A stretch of 64,000 nucleotides of DNA, taken from Budorcas taxicolor. Its lineage: Eukaryota > Chordata > Mammalia > Artiodactyla > Bovidae. Positions 23,491 through 34,080 of the stretch are shown here, one piece after another. The DNA is taken from contig NC_068935.1 of assembly GCF_023091745.1 (NCBI RefSeq), forward strand, positions 62,892,724 to 62,956,723. The letters run 5' to 3'. The notes under the pieces are model-generated. The model was not told where the DNA came from. It did not search any database and saw only the letters and a list, made by a program, of their open reading frames with translations. Numbering within the stretch: position 1 is the first letter of the stretch; each line of letters begins with the position of its first letter. The position numbers and the translations under genes were made by a program.

Positions 23491-24284
23491 CCTGGGCAGC
23501 CGGTGACGCCCCCCCACCCCCGTTGAGATGAGCTCACCCTCTGCTGACGGGGAGGGGCGGCCCGGAGGGTCTGCAGAGCCCACGTCTCAGCCCAGCAGCG
23601 AAGGCCACCTCCTCCAGGGAGCTGCCCAGTCTTGCGCCGCCCCCCCATCTTTACCCCAAGCCTGGGGCTGGTCGGGCAAGTTGGATTCTACCTTGAAGGG
23701 GGAAGTGCAACAGGCCCTAGCAGGTATGCACTGAGAGCCTCCCACCTGAAAGTCTGCACGGGGGCAGGGACCTGAGCCCCAAGACAAGCCAAACAACTTC
23801 CCGGGCTGGCATGGGTTTGGCCCCTGCCCAGTGCCAGGCCTGGCCTGGAAGCAAGCAACAGAAGCGGACTGAATTCTCAGCAGCACAGTTAGCTGCAGTC
23901 CTGAGGCCTGGGCATGGACAGTGGGGTGCAGCCGAGGAGCCAAGCATCTGGGGAACTAGGTGGGCACAGCCACACCCTGGCACTGCCAGGCTCCATCTTC
24001 GTCTTCTGTGTGCCCATTTCCTGGTATTAACAGCGTCGTATTCAGCTCAAATGTCACTTCCTCGGGGAAAGCCACACAAAGCAGTGTCTTCTCACTGTGC
24101 CCACAACCCCCACAAAGAACTGCATCTTACATCCTGAGCCAATATTTGCAGGCACACACGCAGATCGACACAAATGGCTGAAATAAACGTTCCACCAAGT
24201 GAGACTGTCCCTTACCACCTGAAAAGCACTCTGATCTTTCTTCTTTTATTCTACTTCATTAAAGGAGAAAAAGCAAAGAAGGGA

Positions 24285-24419
24285 GCTGCTGCTGCTGCTA
24301 AGTCGCTTCAGTCGTGTCTGATTCTGTGTGACCCCATAGACAGCAGCCCACCAGGCTCTGCCGTCCCTGGGATTCTCCAGGCAAGAACACTGGAGTGGGT
24401 TGCCATTTCCTTCTCCAAA
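24285..24419 (-). mobile_element. BOV-A SINE monomer
   Basis: Antisense BOV-A body: CTGCTAAGTCGCTTCAGTCG, then CCATAGACAGCAGCCCACCA, then TGGGTTGCCATTTCCTTCTC. A GCT microsatellite lies at its end. Confidence 0.88.
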
Positions 24420-25047
24420 AAGAAGGGAGGGAGGGAGGCAAAAGGGGAGAAGCAGGAAGGAACAGGGGGGAAGAAAGGAGAAGTCTGCTGTCACCTGCTA
24501 ACGTAGTTTGATATCTACAGCTGCACACTAACAGGAAGGCACTGATTGCCCTCCAGGCCTCTCCGCAGCCACTGCTGCCTTTGTTGGCAATGACCTCTCC
24601 ACCTTGACCCCAGGTGAGATCGCCTAGCAGTGGGCTCGGTCTCTGTTTCTCCCCGCCCCATCTAGTGGGATCCACCCCTCCGCCCCTCACGGCAGTGGGT
24701 TATCCTCCCTTGATAGATGAGCAGCCTCAGTTTAGGTCCACAAGGTAGCTCATGGCCAAGGCTATCCTTCAAGGAGGGACACCCACCTGCCAGAGGCATT
24801 GCAATGGGAATCAGTGGTACAATAGCTGGGGTAGCAGAAAGGAAGTGATGGCTTCATGGCTGGATCTCAGGACCCCTCACCTCCGTTTTAATCCTCTCTT
24901 TACTCTCTCTCTCCCCTCCCTCCACACCCCTGAGACACATGCAACTCAGGGTCTCTACTTATCCAGGTCTGGGGGGAATGAAGGTTTATATAGCACCAGC
25001 TCTTCCCTGGTAAAAGATTTTAACAAAGGCTTTTGCTCCTTGTGTTG

Positions 25048-25170
25048 ATGGAGAAGGAAATGACAATCCACTCCAGTACTCTTGCCTGGAAAATCCCATG
25101 GACAGAGGAGCCTGGTGGGCTACAGTCCATGGGGTCGCAAGAGTCGGACAGGACTTAGCGACTAAACCAT
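25048..25170 (+). mobile_element. BOV-A SINE monomer
   Basis: Sense BOV-A body starting GGAGAAGGAAATGACAATCC and continuing through GAGGAGCCTGGTGGGCTACA to GAGTCGGACAGGACTTAGCG. Confidence 0.88.
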
Positions 25171-26784
25171 CACCTTGTGTTGAAGGTTCCACAAAAGCAC
25201 TAGAAGCAGCTCCATTCCTGCTGCCATGCCGACTGTCCCAAGGCAGACTGACGTGTCCTAGGACTGGAACACAAGGTGTCACCTGAGAGGCTTTTGGTCG
25301 GCTAACCATTCCCTGCTATATATTGATTGTGACAACCTTCCAAACGGTCATTTTCACACTAGTCACCATCTTACAACTTTTGTTACCATCTGAGCCATGT
25401 TTTAAAGCATTCGACTGCTAGGCCAAACCCAGAGGATCTTTAACATCCTTAAAGGGAAAAAGTAAGCTTTGTATTGTACCAAAGGATTCAGGTTCTGATC
25501 TTAAAACATTAATCACTCAGTGAATGTCTCCTTGGACCTGTTGAAAAATGTATTCATGTTGATATTACTTTTCCTTACATTTTTTGATGTTGCTAGGATC
25601 ACAAGTTATATAATCTATTGCTTAGAATCCTAGTCCTTAAAGGTGAAACTGTCTTGTTACTGACTTGGAATCAGTGGCTTCCAAGCCCTTTTCGCCTCAG
25701 CCAAAGTTCCAAAGAAATGCTTCTTTTTAACTCTGCCCACTCTTCCCAGGAAGACTCCCCTCAAGGCCCCAGATTTCCACTAACAGCTCCTCTGCTGACT
25801 CGGAATCCCCAGTGGGCCACGCTGTCCAGGTTATGACCCCGAGGGCTAGGTACTGGCTAGGGGAACATCCATGAATGAATTGCTGCACTGGGTGCCCCTG
25901 CATAAGTCCCCTCCTTCTCTGGGCCCTTAATTCCTCCTCGATGTGATTGTGGCAGTGCCAAGGGCCTCTCAGCTCTGATGGTCAAGGGCTTGCCTGGTTT
26001 CTGGTGGTTTGAGACAGGTCTGCCTGCAGTGGGGCTGGCTTGGGGCTCCAGGTGGGCTTGTGTGCAGGAGACCATCACAGGTCAGCCATGTGGTGCCATC
26101 TGTGGTGGGACCTCATAGTGGGGCAACTGGGGGAGAGGGAAATAAAAGGCAAAGGGCCAAGGCAGGTGCCGGGGAGGGGGTGCTCCCAGAGGAGAAGGCA
26201 AACTTAGAATTCCTTGACCTCATAAGGAAACGGCTTGGGTCTGTATGGGGCGGGGGTTGGCAAGGGGAGGCTGGCCTCCGGGACAGGGGCCAGCACTGCA
26301 AAAGAAGGCTTAGAGAGGTGCTGGGGAATCTGATCTGGCCCAAACTCCAAATTCCGCGAAGCCGGCTCTGAGAAGCCCAGAGCCCAAATGCCATTTCCCT
26401 CCCTGCTCGGAGATAAGCAGCAAGACCCTTGCCCTGCCTGGGGCGCTGCCCCTCATCCGACCATGCATACGTGGGGCCCTCATATTTTGGGAGATGGAGA
26501 AAGCCTCATTTCTAAAACCTGGCCAACAGCAACCTTGAGGAGGGGCTTCATATATGGTTAAACCAGGGCCCTATCTTCTCTCCACCCCATGAAGGAACTT
26601 TTGCTGAGACCGAGGCTGTGACCCTCACCAACTGGGCCAGTCTGCCAGCCTTCATCTCAGTTCCGGGAGAGGCACTTCAGTTTCCCCTCATTCCATTGGC
26701 TGGCTTTGTTAGAATGTGACTGTCATCTTCTTCCTAATTTTTATGGGACAGCTCTTTCCTGACCAAGGCTCTCACCAACTCCCT

Positions 26785-27492
26785 GTGACAGGCCCTGGCT
26801 GCCTTCCAAGGTTTGCCCCCCTCAGTCCCCTGGTCCCCCTGTCCGGGAGGCTCCCTCTGCACTCCCACGACCCTGAAGCCCACTGAGACCCAGGTGCTCA
26901 GAGTGCATTATCGGAAGCCCGGGGCAGGTCCCTCTGGCAGCCTCCTGGGTCACGCTGGGCTCAGGGGCCATCCCAGCCACGGTGGGGAAGCCCCTCGCGC
27001 CTCTGGTGCACTGCCGGTGGGTGAGGCAGACACCCGCCATCTCGGCATCACAGGGCGCCCCGTGCCAGTGCCCATTGGCATGCCCGGGCCCCTTCCAAGG
27101 CTGCTGGCTCCTGGAGCGCCGGTGGCCTCCTGGCCCAGTGCCCCATTTCCTCTGGGGTGCAGGGGGAGGGAGGGAGGCGGTGGGAACCGGCGGGCGCAGG
27201 CCAGGATCCTGCAGAGCGGGAAGGCGTGCTGGGGCAGGGGGTCTGGGGGTCTGGGGGGCGGTTTATGGTCAGGTGGCTACAGGCTTCCTTGGTGTGGCGC
27301 GCGCGCGCACTGCGCGTGCAGCAGCGCCTAGTCTGGACCCGTGCTCTCCAAGGGCTTGCCCCTTCGGATCGGGCCCCTTCTCGCAGCCGCCGGCGACGCG
27401 CCAGCCTGGGGCGCGGCCAGGGACCCGCAATTGCTGGAGCAGAGGGGCAGTTGGGACCGAGCGGACTCCACGTGACTCAGGGAAGGCGAGCC
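26785..27492 (-). repeat. Inverted repeat, right arm (upstream of EMD)
   Basis: This is the partner of 20622-21365 in opposite orientation. It ends about 490 bp before the EMD start codon. This copy contains CACGTGACTCA, an E-box overlapping an AP-1 site, at its EMD-side edge, where the FLNA-side copy reads CACGTA. It also has a short (CG)n run near 27298-27312. Confidence 0.9.
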
Positions 27493-28350
27493 CCTCCCAG
27501 CGCGCAGCCCCGCCCAGCTCCCACATCCTGGCCAGTTTCTGCTGGTTGCATGGCCACAGGCCCCGCCCCTCCACCCTTCTGACCCAAATAGCCGAGCGGG
27601 TGACGTCGCGGCTCGTGGGCCCCGCCCCGCTCCCAAGCCGGGGCGGGTCTAAGCTAGTTCCCGTCGCGCCCAGGCCCCGCCCCCTCGCTGGGGTCCAGCC
27701 CTAAATGCGCCAGCGTGTGACGTCTCTGGGCTCGCGAGCCCCGCCCCTCCCCGCCCGTTCGCAAGGCTCCACCAATCTGCGCTGGCAGCTCTCTGCGAGG
27801 CCCGGCCCCGCTCCGCACAGCGCGCGCTGCCCGCGGAGACCGCGACTGTGACGCGGGCGTGACGCGCGCGTAGCCGCTCCCGAGGCACTCCTGTTGCCCC
27901 TGCCGCGCTCCGAGGCCATCGTCTCTCGGCCGGTGTTGCAAGGCCCAGGCCTCCCCCAGGCCTCCGCCGCCCGCTGCCCGCCATGGACGACTACGCAGTC
28001 CTCTCGGACTCCGAGCTGGCCGCCGTGCTGCGCCAGTACAACATCCCACACGGGCCCGTCGTCGGTACGCGGTGGACGGAGGGCGGGCCCGCTCCCCGCG
28101 CTTAGCCCCGCGGCCCCCTCTCGGCCCGCTCCCTGACCGCCCTGTGCCCCGCGTCTGATCAGGTTCCACTCGCAAGCTCTACGAAAAGAAAATCTTCGAG
28201 TATGAGACCCAGAGGCGGAGGCTCTCGCCCCCGAGCTCGTCCTCATCCTCTTTCTCCTATCGGTTCTCGGGTGAGGCTCCCGTCCCAGGGCCCCGCCTGG
28301 CCGCCCTTGGGGACACGGTTTGGGGGACGCTGAGGAAGGGGTCGCGGGGG
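27493..28350 (+). promoter_or_regulatory. EMD: EMD CpG-island promoter
   Basis: Dense CpG with GC boxes precedes the start codon. TGACGTCG (about 27601) and TGACGTCT (about 27719) are CRE-like and sit in two similar blocks about 118 bp apart (each TGACGTC then ctcg-rich then CCCCGCCC). A CCAAT motif lies near 27770 and further GTGACGC repeats near 27847-27862. No TATA box was seen. The transcription start is not fixed by sequence. Confidence 0.7.
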
Positions 28351-29779
28351 TGTGGCCAGGGCACTGGCTGGAGGGGGCGCGGGGGAAACGGGAGGGGACC
28401 CCTGTGGGCCAATGGTCCTAGCCCCTCCCCCATTCAGACTTAGATTCGGCGTCCGTGGACTCGGATATGTATGATCTGCCCAAGAAAGAGGACGCCTTAC
28501 TTTACCAGAGCAAGGGTAAGGCAGGGGTGGGGTGGGCACTCTGACATCTTCCTTCCAGTGTCAGCCAGAACCTGAGACCTCAACCCCACTCATCCTGCAG
28601 TAGCCCTGCAGCCCCCCCCCCTCCCCGCCAGTGGGATTCAGATTAGGGCCATCGGGCCAGGTGGGGACACCGTTGCCCCTTCTGCTACCGCTGCCCCCCC
28701 TTCCTAAGGCTATAATGATGACTACTATGAGGAGAGTTACTTGACCACCAGGACTTACGGGGAGCCTGAGTCTATGGGCACATCCAAGGGCTTCCGCCAG
28801 CCCTCAGCTTCACTCTCAGATGCTGACCCCTTTCACCGCCAGGTGAGCTGAGTTGTCGGGCACCCTGTACTTGGGTACAACCTGAGGGGGTCCTCATGGG
28901 GTTTGGATGAGTCAAGGGAACCACTGGGCACAAATGGTGGCTCAGAAACCTCCAGGGAGAGGTGGGGCCTGCAGACACCTGCCTGGTCAGGACCTTTGGG
29001 GTGGGGGAAGGGGCTGTCAGAACTGTTTTGACTAGTGTGCCCAGGACGTGCCCTGGCTCTGGTCTGGGATCTAGGTTTGAGCTCTTTTTGAGAATTCTGG
29101 GGCAGAAAGTAGGATGCAGGCAGCCGGGACAAGTGGCACGGCCCTGCAGGCATAAGGCTGAGGACCAAGAAGGGGGTCTGGAGGGTGGCAGGGCCCAGGC
29201 CTTTAAGCAGTGTTCAGAACAGGCTGGGAAGGGCAGTTTGGACTGAGGGTATGACCTGTCATACCTACACCGACCCTGTCAATAGGTATCCTCATTCTGA
29301 TTCACTTCTGTAGGTCCGTGATGACAATCTTTTCTCTTTGGAAGAGGAAGGCAAGGATCGGTGAGTATTAAGGCCAGCCAGGGGCTGGGGCTGATTCAGG
29401 ACTCAAGCCCTCCTGGTCTACCTACTGCACTCTTTGCCTCAGGGAACGCCTCCTGTATGGCCGGGACAGTGCCTACCAGAACATTGCACACTACCGCCCT
29501 ATTTCCAACATCTCCAGAAGCTCCCTGGGCCTGTCCTATTATCCCACATCCTCCTCCACCTCGAGTGTGTCCTCATCTTCATCTTCGGCCCCTTCGTGGC
29601 TCACCCGCAGAGCCATCCGGCCTGAAAAGCAGGCCCCTGGGGCTGCCGGCCTGGGCCAGGATCGCCAGGTCCCGCTCTGGGGCCAGGTGCTGCTGTTCCT
29701 GGTCTTTGCTGCCTTCCTGCTCTTTGTTTACTACTCCATGCAGGCCGAGGATGGCAACCCTTTCTGGGCAGAGCCCTAA
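27983..29779 (+). CDS. EMD: Emerin
   Basis: Inner-nuclear-membrane LEM-domain protein that binds BAF and lamins; loss causes Emery-Dreifuss dystrophy in humans. Six exons: 27983-28064, 28163-28270, 28438-28515, 28709-28842, 29314-29360 and 29443-29779 (82, 108, 78, 134, 47 and 337 nt). The total is 786 nt, or 261 residues against 254 in human; at least part of the difference is in serine runs. The LEM domain spans about residues 1-45 (MDDYAVLSDSELAAVLRQYN...KLYEKKIFEYE). A serine- and tyrosine-rich nucleoplasmic region follows. One tail-anchor membrane helix (VPLWGQVLLFLVFAAFLLFV) lies near residues 226-245, with a short lumenal tail ending in NPFWAEP. All junctions are GT/AG and phases agree. 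The start codon is in a GCCGCCATGG-like context (cccgccATGG). Confidence 0.97.
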
Positions 29780-30159
29780 GGGTCTGACCTCGTACCTTGG
29801 AGGCCGGCTCCTCTTGGAAGCCCTGGCTGACTGCCTTATCAGTGTTTGTTGGGGGAGGGGGGTTGGGGCTTTTCTCTGTGTTCTAGCTTGGGGTTACCAG
29901 GACAGGGGCAATGTTTGCTGACCCCTGCCCTGTCCTGCCAGGGAGGCAGCAGGCCTGGGCCCTCTGCGGCATGGTGGGCCTGGGTGGGCCTGCCTCTGGA
30001 TCCTCCTGGCCCTGCTTGCCTGTCACCCTTCGGGCCTAGGAGGGCAAGACCCTTCTCCTGGAGAGGAGAACATGGTTTTGGTCATCGCATGCCTCCTATT
30101 TGTCGTCACCTCATGGGGGGATTAACCAAAGGCCACCCTGAGTTTGTTTTCGTGGACAC

Positions 30160-30165
30160 AATAAA
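30160..30165 (+). promoter_or_regulatory. EMD: EMD polyadenylation signal
   Basis: AATAAA lies 381 bp after the EMD stop codon and is followed by AT-rich and then GT-rich sequence. The transcript probably ends near 30180. Confidence 0.85.
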
Positions 30166-30721
30166 AGACCATTTATTTTTAACGTGTGGGTTCTTTTCTT
30201 TAACGTGGGGAGGGGTTGGGCTGCCCCCCTGCTAAAGGCTTCCAGGCCTTGGGTCTCCAGAATTGCCATCCAACTTTGTCAGTTCATCCTTTCGTCCTTT
30301 GAGCCTGAGATAGGGATCATAGGCTACCCATAGACTCATTTATGTTTTGCTTTTGGTGCCCGCTCCCTGACATGTTACCAGAAGCTCTTGTAAGTGCTTA
30401 TAAAAAATATTCACACAGAGAGCCCACTGGGAAACGCAGGTGAGGCTGCTTGCACCATGTCAGTTCTGGGTGTTTCAACTGGGACCAGCAGACACCAACC
30501 GTGGTGTCCAAGGGCAGAGTGATGGGAAGGAAATGAGGCATCTGCTTGATGGGCTGTTTCTGCTGGAAGGCTGGTTGTCTAATGACAGGGGAAGGCTCTC
30601 AGTCCTCTGGAATGTTTCATCTCCTTTTAGTAAACCAGTTCCTCACCTGGGTATTACCACAAGGTTTTCTGCTGTGGGCATTTAACAATTTTCACAGTTT
30701 ACATGTGATTTTAACATCGAG

Positions 30722-30846
30722 TTGGAGAAAGAAATGGCAACCCACTCCAGTATTCTTGCCTGGAGAATCCCATGGACAGAGGAACCTGGCGGGCTACAGT
30801 CCATGGGGTCGCTAAGAGTCTGACACGACTGAACGACTATCACTCA
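30722..30846 (+). mobile_element. BOV-A SINE monomer
   Basis: Sense BOV-A body: GAAATGGCAACCCACTCCAG, then GAGGAACCTGGCGGGCTACA, then GTCTGACACGACTGAACGAC. Confidence 0.88.
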
Positions 30847-30849
30847 CTT

Positions 30850-33500
30850 AACATCAAGTGCTAAGGAAACATGGAGTGGAATGCCACACTGTGCGTCTGG
30901 GCTCCGCACTGCCTGTAGAGGGCAGTAAAGTCTGGAGAAACAGGCACACAAAAGGGAAGCAGAGGCACCCCCTGGGCCACCATTGGGTGGGACCCTGGCA
31001 TCTCAGCTCTGACGGGCTCCTTCCTACAGGTGGCAGGACTTGGCAGGGCCTGCCCTCTCACCTGCATGTGCACCATGGGCTCCTGAGCCTTGGGGCTCTC
31101 TGCTGTCTATGGCCGCTGGGTAAGCTCTGCTCAGGGCCGGACTGGAACCTTTCTACCAAAGCTTCCAGACATTTCTTTTTGCTGCATCCTAGTCTCTGCA
31201 CTTTTATGGGGTGAGATGGGGTGGGCGTTTTCCTAAAACCAACAGGCTTTCTTTGTGCATTTCAAATACACCAAAAAGAAATGGCTTCTCATATTCTCAC
31301 CCCTCCCAGAGCCCCAGCCTCCCTCGTTTGCTGCTAGGCACTCCCACCTGACTCCTGTGGCACCCAGTCCGCTGTGGCTGGGACACCCCTGGGCCCCCGG
31401 CATCTGTCTCATGCCATCCTAGACCAAGAGCTGAGACACGGATGCTCCGTGGTGGGCGGTGGGCATGGGCAAGAGGTGTGGCCTGCTCATCTGTGACCAC
31501 AGGGGCAGGTGGTCAAATCAGTGAACTGGAGGGTGGGAGAACAAGGAGTCCCATCGTCAGGGCATCAGAACTCCACAGGGGCGTGGCGCAACATCTCATT
31601 TCGGCAAGTGATCTCAAGTGCTCCTCCTGGGGGTGGCTGTGCAGCGGGAGACCCACGGGGTCCTGGTGGAGAGGAGGGATTGCAGGGAGGAAGGGGAGAG
31701 AGATGGCATGGCCTCTGCACGGAATGGTCCCCTCCGGGCTTCAGATCCTCCATCTGCAGGGCCGAGGGGGAGGCTAGGTGTGCTTGGCAACCACTGCTGT
31801 GTCTGAAGGGAGACAGAGTTCCCTCCCAGGTGACACAGTCTCCCCCTTTTATTTCTCATGGGTGACCATATCCATTGATCACCATGCACCAGACGGAGGG
31901 TTTCTGAGGGCCTTGCTTCAAAATCACTGCTCCAGGGCTCTGAGATACCCGCCTCCCAGAGAGCTCTCCTGAGGACTCTGGACCTCCCTCCAGACTCCCA
32001 CCAGGCTTAGCCTTGCTTCCAAGGCCCTGGACCCCCGTAAGGGCGCCTGAATGCCTCCAAGTGCTCTGGGCACCCCAGCCCAAAGCTTTTGAGGGCTCCG
32101 TGAGCCCCCAAGAAACGTCAGGCTTCCAAGTCCCCACCTAGGGCTTTCCAGGGCTCTGAGACCAACCTCCAGGCTCCTGCCTGGACCATGGGCTGCAGTG
32201 GTACTGGGAGCACAGCAGGGGGCAGCAGCTTCCTAGCGTGCAGGGCATCTCCTGCCATCTTAGGTACCACCAGAGCGGAGTCGGGGGATGGTAGTGGTGG
32301 TTGGCAGACATGGAGGAGCCCAGGAGGCCCTGGATGAGGCAACTGAGCTGGTAGCTTGGGACCCTGCCAGACAGCCTGAGCAGCATCCCTGGTGGAGCAC
32401 AGAGAGAAGTGCCCGGGAGGTATGGCAAGCAGGGGGAGCTCCTGATGCCACCCTTGACGTCAGCCGCACCCTCCCTCCGCCCCCAGGTCTAGGGGAAGTA
32501 GCAGACAGCATTTCACAATCTAGGACCACTCCGACCTTGACCACTCTACTGGACTAGTCCCAGCACTGAAGAAGCAGCCATCCAAGAGTGGGTACAAGCC
32601 TGTGGGTACAAGCCCGTGGATCCACGAGGATGAACCTCCCCAAGGAACTAAAGAAAAGGAGAGTGTCACTGTTACTGCCCCTGGGGCTGGTCTTTGGCCT
32701 TAGGCTCAGCATACCCATGCCCTGGAAACTAGCCCCAGCCCCTCCCCAGGGCAGGCAGGAACTCAGTGAAGTCCCCTACCACTGGGGAGAGCCAGGTAGG
32801 GAGGTCCTCCCAGAAAGCCCTTCTCACCTCTGCCGGCCCATCAGGCACCAATCCCCTACCTGGACTCACCCAGATTCTCCTGCCTGCTGCCTGGACCAGC
32901 CTGCCAAGAGCACACAGTCCTCCTTGCCATCAGTCTACCCTGCCATCCCGTGTTCCAAAGCCTGCCTGGTGGGGGTCCCCGGAGGGAGAATGGCCCTAGA
33001 GGAGAGTGTAACCAGGAGTCCTGTCCCCTCCCTGGATAACACATTGCACCCAGATGGTCATGAGGCCTGCAGGGCGGCAAGGGGAGAAGCTGGAATGTGT
33101 AGGGGGAACGACCCTGAGGACAGCCCTGAGGAGAGGCCACGGCCACGGGCCAGACCAGGCCAGAGCCTCGACCAGGCAGGGGCAGGAGGGAGCGAGACAC
33201 GGTGCCACCTCTGGAGGGCTTCTGGAGAGGAGGACACGCAGATGGCACCAGGAGCCCATCTGCTGGGGGCAAGCGGCATGAGACCTGGCCCCCCCGGAGC
33301 AGAGGAGGGGTCCAGCCACAGATGCCCGCCGGGGCCCTTCTTCCCTACTAAGCCTGGGGAGGGGGTGTCTGGTCACCTGTGGGGAGTGGCCCCCGCATCC
33401 TGCAGGTCCTGTCTGCTCTGAGTCAGGGGGACGGGGGAGCTGACCACTCCCACACCACAGCCGGCCCGCCCCGCTCCGGGGCACCCCTGCACCTCACTCT
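30850..33500. other. Intergenic region downstream of EMD
   Basis: No gene was recognised. It is GC-rich and apparently unique. A short tandem duplication (GGTACAAGCCTGTG/GGTACAAGCCCGTG) lies at about 32591-32620. Long open frames here are compositional and lack recognisable domains or supporting splice structure. Confidence 0.5.
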
Positions 33501-33795
33501 CCCTGGTGCCCGCTCCCCCAGGAGGGTTGGCTGGACCTAGGTGAAGCGAGGGGCACAGTGCCCCTCAGGATGGGACGGCCACCCACCCACAGAGAGAGAG
33601 CCTCGGTGTTTCAATGATGGCGATGGAGGTCTAGAGACCCTTGGAAGTCCTGCACGGCCCCCAGTCTGGGCAGCCACACCCCACTCAAGGGCGCAGGGCC
33701 AGGGCACTGACGGGCACCCCACTGGAACCCCGACGGAGGCAGTGAGCCAAGGGGAGAGCAGCTGATAAGTTAGGGTCAGTGAATGTGAAGAGTGA

Positions 33796-33854
33796 TGGAC
33801 GCTGGCCGCCAGGAACTCGAGTGTGTGTGTGTGTGTGTGTGTGTGTTCCAGCTC

Positions 33855-33891
<37 letters not shown>

Positions 33892-34080
33892 CCAGCTCCA
33901 GTGTGTGTGTGTGTGTGTGATCCAGCTCCAGGTCCCAGCTGTGGACAAGTAACAGTCAGCAAACATACATAATGGATACTGGCCGCCAGGAACTCGAGTG
34001 TGTGTGCATCTGTGTGTCTGTGTGGACCATCCAGGTCCACGTCCAAGCTGTGTGTGTATCATCCAGCTCCACGTCCCAGC
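33796..34080 (+). repeat. GT-rich minisatellite with a ~175-bp duplicated unit
   Basis: The phrase CTGGCCGCCAGGAACTCGAG followed by (TG)n occurs at about 33802 and again at about 33979. Between and after them TCCAGCTCCA separates several TG runs, four times in all with variation. Confidence 0.85.

Larger units (their letters stand above)
23530..26784. other. FLNA-EMD intergenic region
   Basis: No gene was recognised. It contains two BOV-A SINE monomers (separate entries) and otherwise ordinary sequence, with AT-rich DNA around 25.3-25.6 kb. It forms the EMD-side half of the loop between the inverted-repeat arms. Confidence 0.5.

Noticed and set aside
22813..23583. 256-codon open frame on the minus strand over the CpG island
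   Set aside because: GC-driven open frame without domains; the better reading is non-coding FLNA exon 1.
20622..27492. Equating the inverted repeat with the human ~11-kb FLNA/EMD repeats
   Set aside because: Size and position differ: these arms are about 0.7 kb and lie between the genes, not outside them. Homology cannot be claimed from this window.
32588..33421. 277-codon plus-strand open frame downstream of EMD
   Set aside because: No domain, no supporting splice or promoter signals, proline/glycine-rich as expected from GC composition, with overlapping open frames on the other strand.
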